Below, in pieces: positions 42,017-51,919 of a DNA stretch of 64,000 bases (the first letter of the stretch is position 1; each line of letters opens with the position of its first letter). A program made the translations under genes and the position numbers. The stretch is from Lachnospiraceae bacterium (GTDB taxonomy: Bacteria; Bacillota; Clostridia; Lachnospirales; Lachnospiraceae), in assembly GCA_017527205.1 (NCBI GenBank), contig JAFXQK010000067.1:1-64000 (forward strand), read 5' to 3'. The notes beneath the pieces are model-generated. The model saw nothing but the letters and a program-made list of their open reading frames with translations. It made no database searches and had not been told where the DNA came from.

Positions 42017-43882
42017 TTACCGCCTGTTGTGTTTTTTCGAAACCTTGTCCGCATACATGTTGACGTCCGCCCTGCGAATACAGTTCGAAATTTCCTCGCC
42101 CTTTTTGTACATGGAATATCCAATGCTGCCTGCAAGCTCATAGGGCTTATCCACGCTTTTGTTGTATTCTGCGATGCCATCTTCAACTCGCTGAGCAATG
42201 TCCAAAATCTCCTGCCGGTCGCTTGTGGATGCCAGAATCATAAACTCGTCACCGCCGATGCGGAAACACATGCCATTGTCACCTGCCGCATGACTGATGA
42301 CGTTTGCAAAGGCCTTCAGAGCGACATCGCCCTCCATGTGTCCATAGGTATCATTTACAAATTTCAGTCCGTCCATGTCAAGACTGAACACATACAAATC
42401 AATATTTTTCGACTTCAGCACAAACAGCCTTTTGCTGAGCTCCTGCTCCAGCTTTCTGCGATTATACAGTCCCGTCAAATCATCGATGGTCGAGAGCTTA
42501 CGGAATTCCTGAAGCATTTTATTCTCTTCGTAAAGAATCACCTTATTCAGGCAGCTGCACAGCTCTGTCGTCCAACAGCCAAAGAATTCTCTCAGTCCGC
42601 CCGTCTGATCTGTTTTGAGCACCAAATATCCAAGGCATCTGTTTTTATGATGAATGGGATAAAAGTATAGCGGCTCCCCCTTGGAACGATATTTCTCCGG
42701 GAGCAGCTCCCTCCTTGAAAACTTCTCCTCAAGTACGGTAAGCCCGCCATTCTTTTTCAGGATGGCCCGCAGAATCATCTGATCCGTGTATTGCTGCGGC
42801 TGTAATAAATGCTCCTCCGCATCCACCATCTGTTCACAGAGGCACACGTAAACCTCATCATAGACAAAATTATTAGAATACTGATAAGCAATGTTAAATA
42901 ATTCCTCGATCGTATCACAGCTCTCATAATCAGCATTGATAAAACCGTTTTGTATGATCGTTTCACTTAAATAATTCTTATGTGCGTATAAAAGCTCCGC
43001 CCAATGGCCATGCTCGTCCACCTCACATCCGCAGCTTCTGCGATGCACAATTTCAGCGGGAATATGTACGATCTGCTTCGACTTTTCTCCGCGATTAATC
43101 CTGTCGACCAAATATACGGCCTGTCTGCCCATCTCATAGCAGGGCATGTGTACGCTTGTGATCGCCGGTTCCAGATAACGGACCTCTTCCAGATCATCGA
43201 GACCTGCAACGGCAATCTCCTCCGGCACGTGAATATTTCGTTCCTTGAGCGCCACCAAAACGGAAATCGCCATAAAATCATTGGCGCAGATAATGGCATC
43301 AGGCTTCTCCGGGCCGGACAAAAACCAATCAACGGCTGCCGATCCGAGATTTCGCCAATAATTCCCCTGGAACAAATTGTGCTCCGTCACGGGCAGACCG
43401 TATTTTTGCATGACGTCCAGGTATCCCTGCAAACGTTCCTCGGCATCCTTTAAGTCCTGACGTCCCTTCATAAAACAGATTTTTTTGTACCCGTGATCCT
43501 TCACAAAATGCTCCGTAAGCTTTGCCATGGCAAGACGATTATCGATCTGAACGCTGTAAAAGCAGTCCTTTTCCTGCCTAAGGCTCACCACGGGCTTTTT
43601 CTGCACCTTGGAGAGCAAAAGAATATCCAGCTGCTTTTCCATTTCCGGCACGCCAAAGGTATCCGGTGCAATAATCACGCCGTCGTAATCCTCTAAATGC
43701 GGGAGATGAATAATATTTCTCTCTCCCTCCGCATGGAGATAGTTTTGTCCGTAGGAACCAAATTCCGTAAAAACGTCAACAAGATAACCAAGCTCCTTCG
43801 CCGCATCAACAACGGAACAGACCATCTCTTTCGAGTAACTCTGATTTATTTGTCCGATAAACGTTGCTAACCTTTTCGCCAT
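42017..43882 (-). CDS. LacI-type ligand-binding domain fused to GGDEF diguanylate cyclase
   Basis: A 621-residue soluble protein. Residues about 1-285 are a periplasmic-binding-like effector domain of LacI type (KRLATFIGQINQSYSKEM, PDAIICANDFMAISVLVALK, IAVAGLDDLEEV) without any helix-turn-helix. It ends in RRSCGC. A middle region of about 170 residues may be GAF-like. Residues about 460-620 are GGDEF: DDLTGLYNRRKLEQEL, SLDMDGLKFVNDTYGH and an intact RIGGDEF, so c-di-GMP synthesis is expected. The ATG at 43882 follows GGAGGG; an upstream TTG is rejected. There is no signal peptide or membrane segment, so the ligand is sensed inside the cell. clpB lies upstream. Confidence 0.9.
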   Translation of the reverse strand: MAKRLATFIGQINQSYSKEMVCSVVDAAKELGYLVDVFTEFGSYGQNYLHAEGERNIIHLPHLEDYDGVIIAPDTFGVPEMEKQLDILLLSKVQKKPVVSLRQEKDCFYSVQIDNRLAMAKLTEHFVKDHGYKKICFMKGRQDLKDAEERLQGYLDVMQKYGLPVTEHNLFQGNYWRNLGSAAVDWFLSGPEKPDAIICANDFMAISVLVALKERNIHVPEEIAVAGLDDLEEVRYLEPAITSVHMPCYEMGRQAVYLVDRINRGEKSKQIVHIPAEIVHRRSCGCEVDEHGHWAELLYAHKNYLSETIIQNGFINADYESCDTIEELFNIAYQYSNNFVYDEVYVCLCEQMVDAEEHLLQPQQYTDQMILRAILKKNGGLTVLEEKFSRRELLPEKYRSKGEPLYFYPIHHKNRCLGYLVLKTDQTGGLREFFGCWTTELCSCLNKVILYEENKMLQEFRKLSTIDDLTGLYNRRKLEQELSKRLFVLKSKNIDLYVFSLDMDGLKFVNDTYGHMEGDVALKAFANVISHAAGDNGMCFRIGGDEFMILASTSDRQEILDIAQRVEDGIAEYNKSVDKPYELAGSIGYSMYKKGEEISNCIRRADVNMYADKVSKKHNRR

Positions 43883-43977
43883 GAAACCCTCCAAGCATTC
43901 CCTTCCCCCTGTTTTTCTTCTTTAAGAATACAACTTTTTGGGGGAAAATGCTAGAGGGTTTCCTTAAAAATGTCATA

Positions 43978-46563
43978 TTATCCTTTGATGACTTCTGCTT
44001 TCAGCGAATCTCCGTCAGCCTCAATCCGAATGACGTCACGCATGTCCACTTCTCCTGACAAAATTTTTCTCGCCGCCAATGTCTCGACGTTCTTTTGCAG
44101 ATAACGCTTTAAGGGTCTCGCGCCATATACGGGATCATAAGCCTCCCTTGCAATCAGACTCTTCGCTTCATCACTTAATTCAATGGAAAGCTCCTTTTCA
44201 GCAAGGCGTGCATTGACGTCCTTCATCAGCAAATCAATGATGCCGCCAATGTTATCCCGCGTCAGAGGCTTAAACAGAATCGTCTCATCCAGACGGTTCA
44301 GAAACTCCGGGCGGAAGTGTGCACGTAAATCCTCCATTACGGCCTTCTCCGCTTCAGGACGGATGCTTCCATCCTCATTAATGCCATCCAGCAGATACTG
44401 TGCACCAATATTGGAGGTCATGATCAGAATCGTATTCTTAAAGTCTACGGTTCTGCCCTGAGAGTCCGTGATTCTGCCATCGTCCAGCACCTGCAAAAGC
44501 ACGTTAAACACGTCGGGATGCGCCTTCTCTATCTCGTCAAAAAGCACCACGCTGTACGGCTTTCTGCGAACGGCCTCCGTGAGCTGTCCGCCCTCCTCAT
44601 ATCCCACGTATCCGGGAGGCGCTCCGATGAGCCTCGATACGGAGAATTTCTCCATATACTCGCTCATGTCAAGTCTTACCATGTTGCTCTCGTCATCGAA
44701 CAGACTTGCTGCCAATGCCTTTGCGAGCTCCGTCTTGCCGACGCCGGTAGGTCCAAGGAACAGGAAGGAGCCAATCGGCTTGCTCGGATCCTTGATGCCG
44801 GCCTTGGAACGAATAATGGCCTCCGTCACCTTCTGCACGCCCTCATCCTGGCCTACGACTCTCTTATGCAACTCCTCATCCAAGTGCAGAGTCTTATTTC
44901 TCTCGCTCTCGGTCAGCTTGGATACGGGAATGCCGGTCCAGCGGCTGACAATTCTTGAAATCTCCTCGTCAGACACCTTTTCATGAACCAGGGAAAGTCC
45001 GCCGCCAACCTTTTCCTCCTCCTGCTGCAGCTGTTTCTTCAGCGCAGGCAGCTTGCCGTAGGACAATTCTGCCGCTTTCTCCAAATCGCCCTTTCTCTGA
45101 GCAATCTCGATTTCGGAATTCACCTGATCAATTTCCTCACGAAGCTTACTCAGGCGCTCCACGGAGGTCTTTTCATTATCCCACTGTGCCTTCTTCTCCG
45201 CAAAGTCCGCCTTCATTTCAGCAAGCTCCTTTTGAAGCTCCTCCAGGCGCTCCTGGCTCAGGTGGTCATCCTCCTTCTTTAAAGCGGCCTCCTCGATCTC
45301 CATCTGCATGATCTTACGGGACGCCTCATCCAGCTCCGCAGGCATGCTGTCGAGCTCCGTCTTAATCAGGGCACAGGCCTCATCCACAAGGTCAATGGCC
45401 TTATCCGGCAGGAAACGATCCGTAATATATCTGTGAGACAGCGTAGCGGCACTCACCAGGGCATTGTCCATAATCTTCACGCCATGATACACCTCATAGC
45501 GCTCCTTGATGCCACGAAGGATCGAAATGGTATCCTCCACCGTAGGCTCATCCACCATGACAGGCTGGAATCTTCTTTCCAGTGCCGCATCCTTTTCAAT
45601 ATATTGACGATATTCATCCAGCGTCGTCGCACCGATACAGTGCAGCTCACCACGCGCCAGCATGGGCTTTAACATATTTCCGGCATCCAATGCGCCGTCG
45701 CTCTTGCCTGCGCCGACAATGGTATGAAGCTCATCGATAAAGAGGATGATCTGACCATCACTGTTCTTTACGTCCTCCAGAACGGCTTTCAGTCGTTCCT
45801 CAAATTCTCCTCTGTACTTTGCGCCAGCCACCAGGGCTCCCATGTCCAATGCAAAAATACGCTTATCCTTTAAGCCCTGCGGCACGTCGCCGCGCACGAT
45901 TCTCTGTGCCAGGCCTTCCACTACGGCCGTCTTACCAACACCAGGCTCACCGATCAGCACGGGATTGTTCTTGGTCTTTCTCGAAAGGATACGGATCACG
46001 TTTCTGATCTCATTATCTCGGCCAATCACGGGATCCAGCTTTTGATTTCTAGCCTTCTCCACCAAATCCTGTCCATATTTTTCCAAGGTATCATAGGTTG
46101 CCTCAGGATTGTCGCTCGTCACCCTCTGATTACCGCGCACGGTAGAAAGTGCCTTCAAAAACCTCTCCTGCGTGATGCCATACTCCTTCAGGAGTGCTGC
46201 GATCTCACGATTCGGATTCTTTAGCATGGCAAGGAAGAGATGCTCCACGGAAACATACTCGTCTCCCATGCGCTTTGCCTCATCCTCCGCCGTGATCAGC
46301 GTCTTGTTCAGATACTGACCAATATAAGGATTCCCGCCCTGCACCTTCACGCGCTTCTCCACAGCCTGTTCCACGCGATTGACAAAGTGCTCCTTCTGAA
46401 TCTCCATCTTTTCAATAAGCTTCAGAATCAGGCTATCCTCCAGCCTTAATAGGCTCAGCAGCAAATGCTCCTGCTCAATCTCCTGATTGCCAAACTCCAC
46501 GGCCAGCTTCTCACAACCATCCACGGCCTGAAGAGATTTCTGCGTAAACTTTTGAATATTCAT
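43978..46563 (-). CDS. clpB: ATP-dependent disaggregase ClpB
   Basis: ClpB rescues aggregated proteins with DnaK. The 861-residue protein has the N domain ([16 protein letters not shown]), first AAA+ module with Walker [16 protein letters not shown] near 203 and sensor [14 protein letters not shown], the long coiled-coil middle domain (about 405-530, rich in Glu, Lys and Leu), and second AAA+ module with [15 protein letters not shown] and Walker [11 protein letters not shown]. The ATG at 46563 has GGGGGAC upstream. I see no clear CIRCE or CtsR operator before it. The two c-di-GMP proteins sit on either side on the same strand. Confidence 0.96.
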   Translation of the reverse strand: MNIQKFTQKSLQAVDGCEKLAVEFGNQEIEQEHLLLSLLRLEDSLILKLIEKMEIQKEHFVNRVEQAVEKRVKVQGGNPYIGQYLNKTLITAEDEAKRMGDEYVSVEHLFLAMLKNPNREIAALLKEYGITQERFLKALSTVRGNQRVTSDNPEATYDTLEKYGQDLVEKARNQKLDPVIGRDNEIRNVIRILSRKTKNNPVLIGEPGVGKTAVVEGLAQRIVRGDVPQGLKDKRIFALDMGALVAGAKYRGEFEERLKAVLEDVKNSDGQIILFIDELHTIVGAGKSDGALDAGNMLKPMLARGELHCIGATTLDEYRQYIEKDAALERRFQPVMVDEPTVEDTISILRGIKERYEVYHGVKIMDNALVSAATLSHRYITDRFLPDKAIDLVDEACALIKTELDSMPAELDEASRKIMQMEIEEAALKKEDDHLSQERLEELQKELAEMKADFAEKKAQWDNEKTSVERLSKLREEIDQVNSEIEIAQRKGDLEKAAELSYGKLPALKKQLQQEEEKVGGGLSLVHEKVSDEEISRIVSRWTGIPVSKLTESERNKTLHLDEELHKRVVGQDEGVQKVTEAIIRSKAGIKDPSKPIGSFLFLGPTGVGKTELAKALAASLFDDESNMVRLDMSEYMEKFSVSRLIGAPPGYVGYEEGGQLTEAVRRKPYSVVLFDEIEKAHPDVFNVLLQVLDDGRITDSQGRTVDFKNTILIMTSNIGAQYLLDGINEDGSIRPEAEKAVMEDLRAHFRPEFLNRLDETILFKPLTRDNIGGIIDLLMKDVNARLAEKELSIELSDEAKSLIAREAYDPVYGARPLKRYLQKNVETLAARKILSGEVDMRDVIRIEADGDSLKAEVIKG

Positions 46564-46653
46564 AACCTTGTCCCCCTTTCCATATCAATCAGGTTTTCTG
46601 CAAACCTTACTGATACAAACTTTCATTTCACTCTTTCTTGCTGTTCTATAACA

Positions 46654-46682
46654 TATATAACACAGAGCCATACAAAATACAA
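46654..46682 (-). promoter_or_regulatory. Candidate clpB promoter
   Basis: On the minus strand TTGTAT (46682-46677) and TATATA (46659-46654) are 17 bases apart, about 90 bases before the ATG. The leader is long and has no recognised heat-shock operator. Confidence 0.4.
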
Positions 46683-46809
46683 TAAAAAAAATATAAACAT
46701 TTCATTACAATATCATAAATACCTTTCCAAATTTATGAGGACGGCTTCCTTTCCGAAACCGCCCTCTCATAGTGCATCTGTCTCCTCTTATACTTAACTT
46801 GACCTTACA

Positions 46810-46941
46810 CTCGAGGGAAGGGCCTTGAGTGTCTTTCTTAGTCAAATGGTTAGTAAAATTTCTTTAACCTCGAGGGGATGGCCTTGATTGTCTTTCTAGG
46901 TCAAATGGTTAGTAGAAAGACAATCAAGGCCGGTCCCCGAG
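46810..46941. repeat. Intergenic repeat element: two 59-bp-spaced copies and a 19-bp perfect inverted repeat
   Basis: The 386-base gap 46564-46949 holds two direct copies starting CTCGAGGG, at 46810 and 46869, each about 50 bases with few differences and ending TCAAATGGTTAGTA. The part GGCCTTGATTGTCTTTCTA (46880-46898) is exactly complementary to 46913-46931 across a 14-base loop. The fold would lie 9 bases after the EAL gene stop on the minus strand and could act as its 3' hairpin, but no U tract follows. Its design (direct copies plus a perfect inverted arm) matches that at 13979-14210, although the sequences differ. Confidence 0.8.
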
Positions 46942-46949
46942 TTTCACTT

Positions 46950-49900
46950 CTATGGCAGATAGATGCACATGACCTCATGCTCCTTGGTACGCTCCGCTAC
47001 GTAAATGTACTCTCCCTGCTCCGTCCAAATCACCTGCTCGAAGTGATCCACGTCCTTCACTTCCTTGTGAAGCTTCTGACCATATGCGTTTCTGGCAACA
47101 ACCTCGTTGCCGCTTCTGTCAATGACGTTACCGCCCGTAATCACCAGACGATCATCACTTCCAAAGCTCTGCCCTCCACCTGACAAAATCTTGATGTCAA
47201 GTATACCGCCCGTAACCTCGGTCGTCCAGTTGCCCATGGAGCTTCCGATGCCCGTAACCACGGAGCCCTCACCATAAATCGTGATGTCACAATCCTTAAT
47301 AACGGTGGTACCTGAGCCGGAGTAGGTACCGATGACAGAACCCGTATCACAGTGGACAACGGAAGAAATCTTCCCCTTTTCAAACATGATGCTACAATCA
47401 TTTCCAAACATGGAGCCGATACCGACGGAACGCTCTCCGTCAGATATGACGTTGAGTACGCCCTTGCTGCTGATCATGGTCTTTCCCTTAACGGTACCGA
47501 TGCCGACAGCCTGATTTCCGGATTCCTTGACCGTGACAAACGCATCCTGTATGTCAATAAACGCATCTCCGGAAGTGCTTCCGATGCCAAGCACGGAGAT
47601 ACCGGAACCGGCAATTTCAAGGTGCCCGCTCGCAACGGTAATCGGTGCCGCGCTATAGCCTCCTCCCACGCCAACAAGCTTATCTCCGGAGGAAATGACC
47701 TTGATTCTTCCCGTGTGTTCAAAGATGATCTCGCCGTAAGGCTCATCATATTTCGCACCAATGCCAACCGTGAAATTATCGTTTGCGTTAATCAGCAACG
47801 CACCCGTTCCCGTCATGCGTAGCTTTGCATTTGTGGGAACCAGAATACCATTTTTATTGACGGAATTATATCCATTCAGGTTCAGCTCGACGTTGCTTCC
47901 CTTGCCCAGCTGAATGGCGGGCTCGTCAATGCCCGTCAGGTTCACGTCCGTCATGACCACGCGGACGTCCGCATTATCGGCAACCCTCAGCACCACGTTA
48001 AGCGAACTGTCCTTTCTTCCTACCAGATGAACCTCACCTGATACCAGATGAACGTAATTATACTTTCTCAGTGCAAGATCGACAATGTTGACCTCTTCTC
48101 CGTCCCTCGCCGTATAAACCTTCTGCTTCCCCTTGCTATATACGGAAAGCGAAAGATTCTCATTGATGATTTCATTTAGGATGCTTTCATCAATCGTTTG
48201 CGCGGGCTCCTCCGCAGGACGCCCGGTATAAAAGCCCTGAATCAGGTCAACCCCAAATTCAATGACCGTTCGGAGCTCATTGCGCGTCTCCACGCCCTCT
48301 GCCAGCACCTTGATTCCATTCATGGCGGCAAATTCAATGGTGTTCTTTACAAACATCTGCTTATTGACGTCCTCGTCAATGCCACTGATCAGATAATGAT
48401 CAATCTTGATGATCTGAGGCGTATATCGCAGCAAATTCACGATGTTGGAATGTCCCGTTCCAAAGTCATCGATGGCGATCTGCACGCCGCCCTTCCCCGC
48501 GCTAAAGCGCTTGAGCGCTGCCATCTCTTCGTCAGAGCTTGAATCCTGCTCCGTCACCTCAAACACGACCTGATCCAGATACTGCCAATATTTCTCCGTC
48601 AGCTTTGAGCATTCCTCCTCCGTCAGGAAGTGGTTGGGAATGGTATTGATAAAGACCTTTCTGCCACGGAATTTCTCATTCTCCTCGGAATACTGCTTCA
48701 GAATGTTAAACATGGTTGCGTGCTCAATTTCGTTGAGCCGCTTTGTCTCCCGCGCAGCATCCAGAATCTCCAACGGCGAAAGATTAATGCCGCCCTTGGT
48801 ACGCATGAGTGCCTCATAGCCATAGATTTCGCCGGTCTTTGCATCCACGATGGGCTGATAATGATAACGGAACAGATTATGCTCCAAAAGCAGATTGAAC
48901 ACGCCAATATAATCCACGTGAGAATCCTTTGCCTTTACCTTTTCCGACACGCCGCCATCATGCATTCTGTTCAGGAACATTTCGTTCGAAGCATATTTTA
49001 CAAAGGAGCCCAGGGAACCATTCCAGCCGGGATCCGCGACGGTACAACCCATGCTGACTTCCACGTTATAGGTATTATCACTCGCCTGATTATATGCCGT
49101 GATTGCTGACTGCACCACGGAGGAAATTTTTGCATTCGTCGCTTCAATCAGCTTCGGATTATCATAGGCGTGAATTAAAAGAAATTCACTCTCTGAATTC
49201 TTCGCAAGGAATCCTTCCCTGCCGCGCATCGCCTTTAATCTGTCAGCCATCAGGTTGATAATCTCTTCGATGACGTGAATGCCATAATTTTCATAGATCA
49301 GAGCATACTGCGGCAGCGCATAAATGGAAACGGACAGACTCTTCTCGTGATTATGCTCGTCCGCCGCAAACTCCTGAAACCATTGTGATGCCCCCTTCAG
49401 GTTGGGCAGACCCGTCAGGGGATCCCTAAAGCTTGCCCCCTCCATGCTGCGCATGGTTTCACGCTGCTTAAACTGATTGATCAGGGAATTGCAAACCAGA
49501 TTGGCAAGACGCACGATCTTTTTCATCTTATAGTTGATGCCGCCGATATAAGAGGTTTTGACGGCATAGTAGCCACAGTAAAAGTCCTTGGAATATACGG
49601 ACGTCAGGACATAGGCCGTATCATCCTCCAGCCACTCCCGAATTTCAGGCAGCATGTCATCATCATGCAGATAGCGAACCTTCCAGTCGGGATCAAAGGC
49701 GCAGGGTACGGCCACCATCTTATTATCGTCCCATTTTTCAACGGATGCAATCTTCATAAATTTGCTGCTCACGCAGACGTAAGAATGCCTCAGAATAAAT
49801 CTGGATAAGGGATCCAGCAGTTCTTCCACGTCCTCCACGTTCAGCATTCTTTCCGTCTCAGAGGTCACGTAATCCTCATGTGCCTCCAGGGATTCCAAAA

Positions 49901-50813
49901 GTCCAAAGAGCTCTGCAGCCGCTTCATCTCTCTCCTTCGGTTTCGGTCTGACACAGCCGCAGCTTTCGGAAATGACGGTTCCATAGGTAATCTTATATTC
50001 CTGCAAGGCCGGCTCTCCCGCGAACAGCTTCTTTAAAATGTTTACACAGGTCTGCGCCTGAAGCTGCATGTTCTCCCGACAGGTCGTCAGCTTCGGATAA
50101 TAATACTCCACGGCAGGTACGCCGTCAAAGCCTGTCACTATGACATCCTTTGGAACGGAATACCCCAGCATTTTCAGCTTCTTGATAACGCCAAACGCCA
50201 TGTAGTCATTTGCACAGATCATGGCCTGCGGAAGCTTTCCGGTGACCACAAGCTCCTCCGTGATCTTCATGGCGGGTTCTTCCCAATAATCTCCATACCC
50301 CACCCGGCTCTCGTCAAACGGAATGCCAAACTCCTCCAGGACCTCTTTATAATATCCCAGTCTCTGCGCGGAATTTGCATCATCCTTTCTGCCTGCGAGG
50401 AAATAGGGCTCCGTCACGTGATGCTCCTTCAGCACGTGGCGTACCAGCTCCTTAAAGGACTCCTCACAGTCATTATACACCCGAACACAATCCGGCACGT
50501 CTCCATTGAGAACGATCACGGGGACCTTTCTCTCCCGTGCACGTTTCACGATATCCTCCACGATCCTGCCATCGCAGAAATGCTCGGCACAGATCATTAT
50601 GCCATCCAACACGTCATAATCCATCCGGTCATAGATGGTTTTCGCACCCTTGCTATAGACGTCGTCCTTGAAAAAGTCCTCTATGCTATTGAAGCAGACC
50701 AATTTAAAACCTGCCTCAACGACCGCCAAATTGATTTCATCCACTAAAGTCCCACGCACTCTGTCGTGAATTTTGGTCATGCAAAGACCAATGATTCTTC
50801 TACCTTCCAGCAT
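46950..50813 (-). CDS. LacI-type ligand domain + degenerate GGDEF + intact EAL phosphodiesterase + beta-helix repeat domain
   Basis: A 1287-residue soluble protein. Residues about 1-290 are a LacI-type effector domain without DNA-binding part (MICANDYMAFGVIKKLKMLG, VIVTGFDGVPAVEYYYP), ending SESCGC. Residues about 460-610 are a GGDEF domain whose signature has decayed to NSESEF. Residues about 640-890 are an EAL domain with all metal and catalytic residues in view: YEALMR, FINTIP, EVTEQD, IDDFGTGHSN, IIKIDHYL, AEGVET and QGFYTGRP. From about 930 to 1250 there are seven or eight repeats of 27-33 residues with VGIGS/VGIGT at each start, predicting a right-handed beta-helix. The ATG at 50813 follows GGAGG; the earlier TTG is rejected. 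No secretion signal is present. Confidence 0.88.
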   Translation of the reverse strand: MLEGRRIIGLCMTKIHDRVRGTLVDEINLAVVEAGFKLVCFNSIEDFFKDDVYSKGAKTIYDRMDYDVLDGIMICAEHFCDGRIVEDIVKRARERKVPVIVLNGDVPDCVRVYNDCEESFKELVRHVLKEHHVTEPYFLAGRKDDANSAQRLGYYKEVLEEFGIPFDESRVGYGDYWEEPAMKITEELVVTGKLPQAMICANDYMAFGVIKKLKMLGYSVPKDVIVTGFDGVPAVEYYYPKLTTCRENMQLQAQTCVNILKKLFAGEPALQEYKITYGTVISESCGCVRPKPKERDEAAAELFGLLESLEAHEDYVTSETERMLNVEDVEELLDPLSRFILRHSYVCVSSKFMKIASVEKWDDNKMVAVPCAFDPDWKVRYLHDDDMLPEIREWLEDDTAYVLTSVYSKDFYCGYYAVKTSYIGGINYKMKKIVRLANLVCNSLINQFKQRETMRSMEGASFRDPLTGLPNLKGASQWFQEFAADEHNHEKSLSVSIYALPQYALIYENYGIHVIEEIINLMADRLKAMRGREGFLAKNSESEFLLIHAYDNPKLIEATNAKISSVVQSAITAYNQASDNTYNVEVSMGCTVADPGWNGSLGSFVKYASNEMFLNRMHDGGVSEKVKAKDSHVDYIGVFNLLLEHNLFRYHYQPIVDAKTGEIYGYEALMRTKGGINLSPLEILDAARETKRLNEIEHATMFNILKQYSEENEKFRGRKVFINTIPNHFLTEEECSKLTEKYWQYLDQVVFEVTEQDSSSDEEMAALKRFSAGKGGVQIAIDDFGTGHSNIVNLLRYTPQIIKIDHYLISGIDEDVNKQMFVKNTIEFAAMNGIKVLAEGVETRNELRTVIEFGVDLIQGFYTGRPAEEPAQTIDESILNEIINENLSLSVYSKGKQKVYTARDGEEVNIVDLALRKYNYVHLVSGEVHLVGRKDSSLNVVLRVADNADVRVVMTDVNLTGIDEPAIQLGKGSNVELNLNGYNSVNKNGILVPTNAKLRMTGTGALLINANDNFTVGIGAKYDEPYGEIIFEHTGRIKVISSGDKLVGVGGGYSAAPITVASGHLEIAGSGISVLGIGSTSGDAFIDIQDAFVTVKESGNQAVGIGTVKGKTMISSKGVLNVISDGERSVGIGSMFGNDCSIMFEKGKISSVVHCDTGSVIGTYSGSGTTVIKDCDITIYGEGSVVTGIGSSMGNWTTEVTGGILDIKILSGGGQSFGSDDRLVITGGNVIDRSGNEVVARNAYGQKLHKEVKDVDHFEQVIWTEQGEYIYVAERTKEHEVMCIYLP

Positions 50814-50897
50814 ACGTACCTCCGCCAAAGCAACCCTTCGGCTCTATTATGTTATCAGTTTCCGTCAGTGTACAATAAGCCTATTATTCATGGTTAT

Positions 50898-50926
50898 ATT
50901 TTACTAAAAAATTTCTCTTTCGGCAA
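50898..50926 (-). promoter_or_regulatory. Candidate promoter of the EAL/beta-helix gene
   Basis: On the minus strand TTGCCG (50926-50921) and TAAAAT (50903-50898) are 17 bases apart. A second -35-like TTGACA at 50959-50954 has only a poor partner (TCTAAA). Confidence 0.45.
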
Positions 50927-50970
50927 CCATTTTAGAAGAATCTCACAAATTTCTGTCAAGTTTGTTACGA

Positions 50971-51594
50971 TTAGATGACCTCATCCACCCAAAACAATGC
51001 ATCACCCGTTTTAACCTCGCTTTCTCCTGCCGGTTCGAGTGTTGTCGTTCGATCCCCCTTCGCCATCAGATAGACTGCCGTATCCTCACATTCCCTGTCA
51101 AGCTTTTCCCTGTCATATTCCAGCAACAGCTTTCCTCGCCGAATGATTTCCCCGCGAATCACTCTGGGCCTAAAATAACGATCTAACAGATCATCCTCGC
51201 TGGTACAGGCGCGCACTTCCACCTCCGTTCCCCAATCCGTCATGATCAAAAAAGCGTTTCCCCTTGGTGCAATGGACAAAACCCTTCCTGAGCTTGGAGA
51301 ATACAGCTTGGATTCCGTAGTCAGGATCCTTGCACCCAGATTTCCTTCTTCCCGTATGTTTTCCACCGTTCCGCTAGACGGACTGGCCAAATAACGAACC
51401 TGCGGAAGAATTTTTCTTCCTGCGTCCACTCTCGCCGTTCCCTCCCGTCTCCCTTTGGTTCCTTCACCAGTTTCCTCCCTTGCCTTTCCTTCTCCAACCG
51501 TCTCCAATAATCCCCAGTTTCTGCTTCTTCCAAACCAAAATCCAAAATAGGCTGTTGCAAGTCCCAGCAAAATACTATACCAAATCGGTATCAT
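50971..51594 (-). CDS. Membrane-anchored EIIA-Glc-like domain protein lacking phosphoacceptor histidines
   Basis: A 207-residue protein. An N-terminal helix (IWYSILLGLATAYFGFWFG) anchors it, followed by a Gly/Glu/Arg-rich linker. Residues about 65-205 follow the glucose-type EIIA beta-barrel: SPSSGRVLSIAPRGNAFLIM, GTEVEVRAC, VIRGEIIRRGKLLLEYDREKL and a late GDALFWV. In the EIIA family two histidines sit in the NHAFSI-like and VHFG-like strands. Here they align with Asn and with Glu/Arg, so phosphotransfer looks impossible. A barrel-sandwich role in ligand binding or regulation is possible. The assignment rests on motif-by-motif reading and is moderate. Confidence 0.55.
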   Translation of the reverse strand: MIPIWYSILLGLATAYFGFWFGRSRNWGLLETVGEGKAREETGEGTKGRREGTARVDAGRKILPQVRYLASPSSGTVENIREEGNLGARILTTESKLYSPSSGRVLSIAPRGNAFLIMTDWGTEVEVRACTSEDDLLDRYFRPRVIRGEIIRRGKLLLEYDREKLDRECEDTAVYLMAKGDRTTTLEPAGESEVKTGDALFWVDEVI

Positions 51595-51711
51595 TCCGCA
51601 AATTCTCCCTCCTTTTTTCCTTATTTATGCGCGCGACCTCTTTCCTACCCTTTTATTTTTTTCTGAATTTGTGAAAATATACCAAATAAACACGTGAAAT
51701 CAAAAAATTGA

Positions 51712-51740
51712 TTGACATTTTCCGTAGAGAATACTATACT
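51712..51740 (+). promoter_or_regulatory. Strong promoter of the cold-shock gene
   Basis: Consensus TTGACA (51712-51717) and TATACT (51735-51740) are 17 bases apart. The predicted start near 51747 leaves a leader of about 207 bases. Confidence 0.85.
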
Positions 51741-51747
51741 AAAAAAG

Positions 51748-51919
51748 GATTCTAAAAGAGTGTCATTGAACTCACATATTTTTGTAAGTCATCATTCGCT
51801 TTCGCGATCCTGGCTACGAAGTGCAGAGTGCAAATGATCTTTGGATCATTGAAGAATGATGGTTGACAAAAATATGTGATTTTTTTGTCCTACGTTTTAG
51901 AATTACTAAACCTAAAACG
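51748..51919 (+). promoter_or_regulatory. Structured 5' leader of the cold-shock gene with terminator-like hairpin
   Basis: TCACATATTTTTGT (51772-51785) pairs perfectly with ACAAAAATATGTGA (51866-51879), with an inner helix CATCATTC/GAATGATG (51790-51797 with 51854-51861), and is followed by seven or more T residues (51880-51886). Further out, TTCTAAAA (51750-51757) pairs with TTTTAGAA (51895-51902). The same 3' arm can instead pair CGTTTTAG (51893-51900) with CTAAAACG (51912-51919). These helices exclude each other, as in switching leaders. Confidence 0.65.

Noticed and set aside
42017..43882. LacI-type transcription factors at 42017-43882 and 46950-50813
   Set aside because: The N-terminal helix-turn-helix and hinge are missing in both; the proteins begin directly with the effector-domain first strand, so they are signalling proteins, not repressors.
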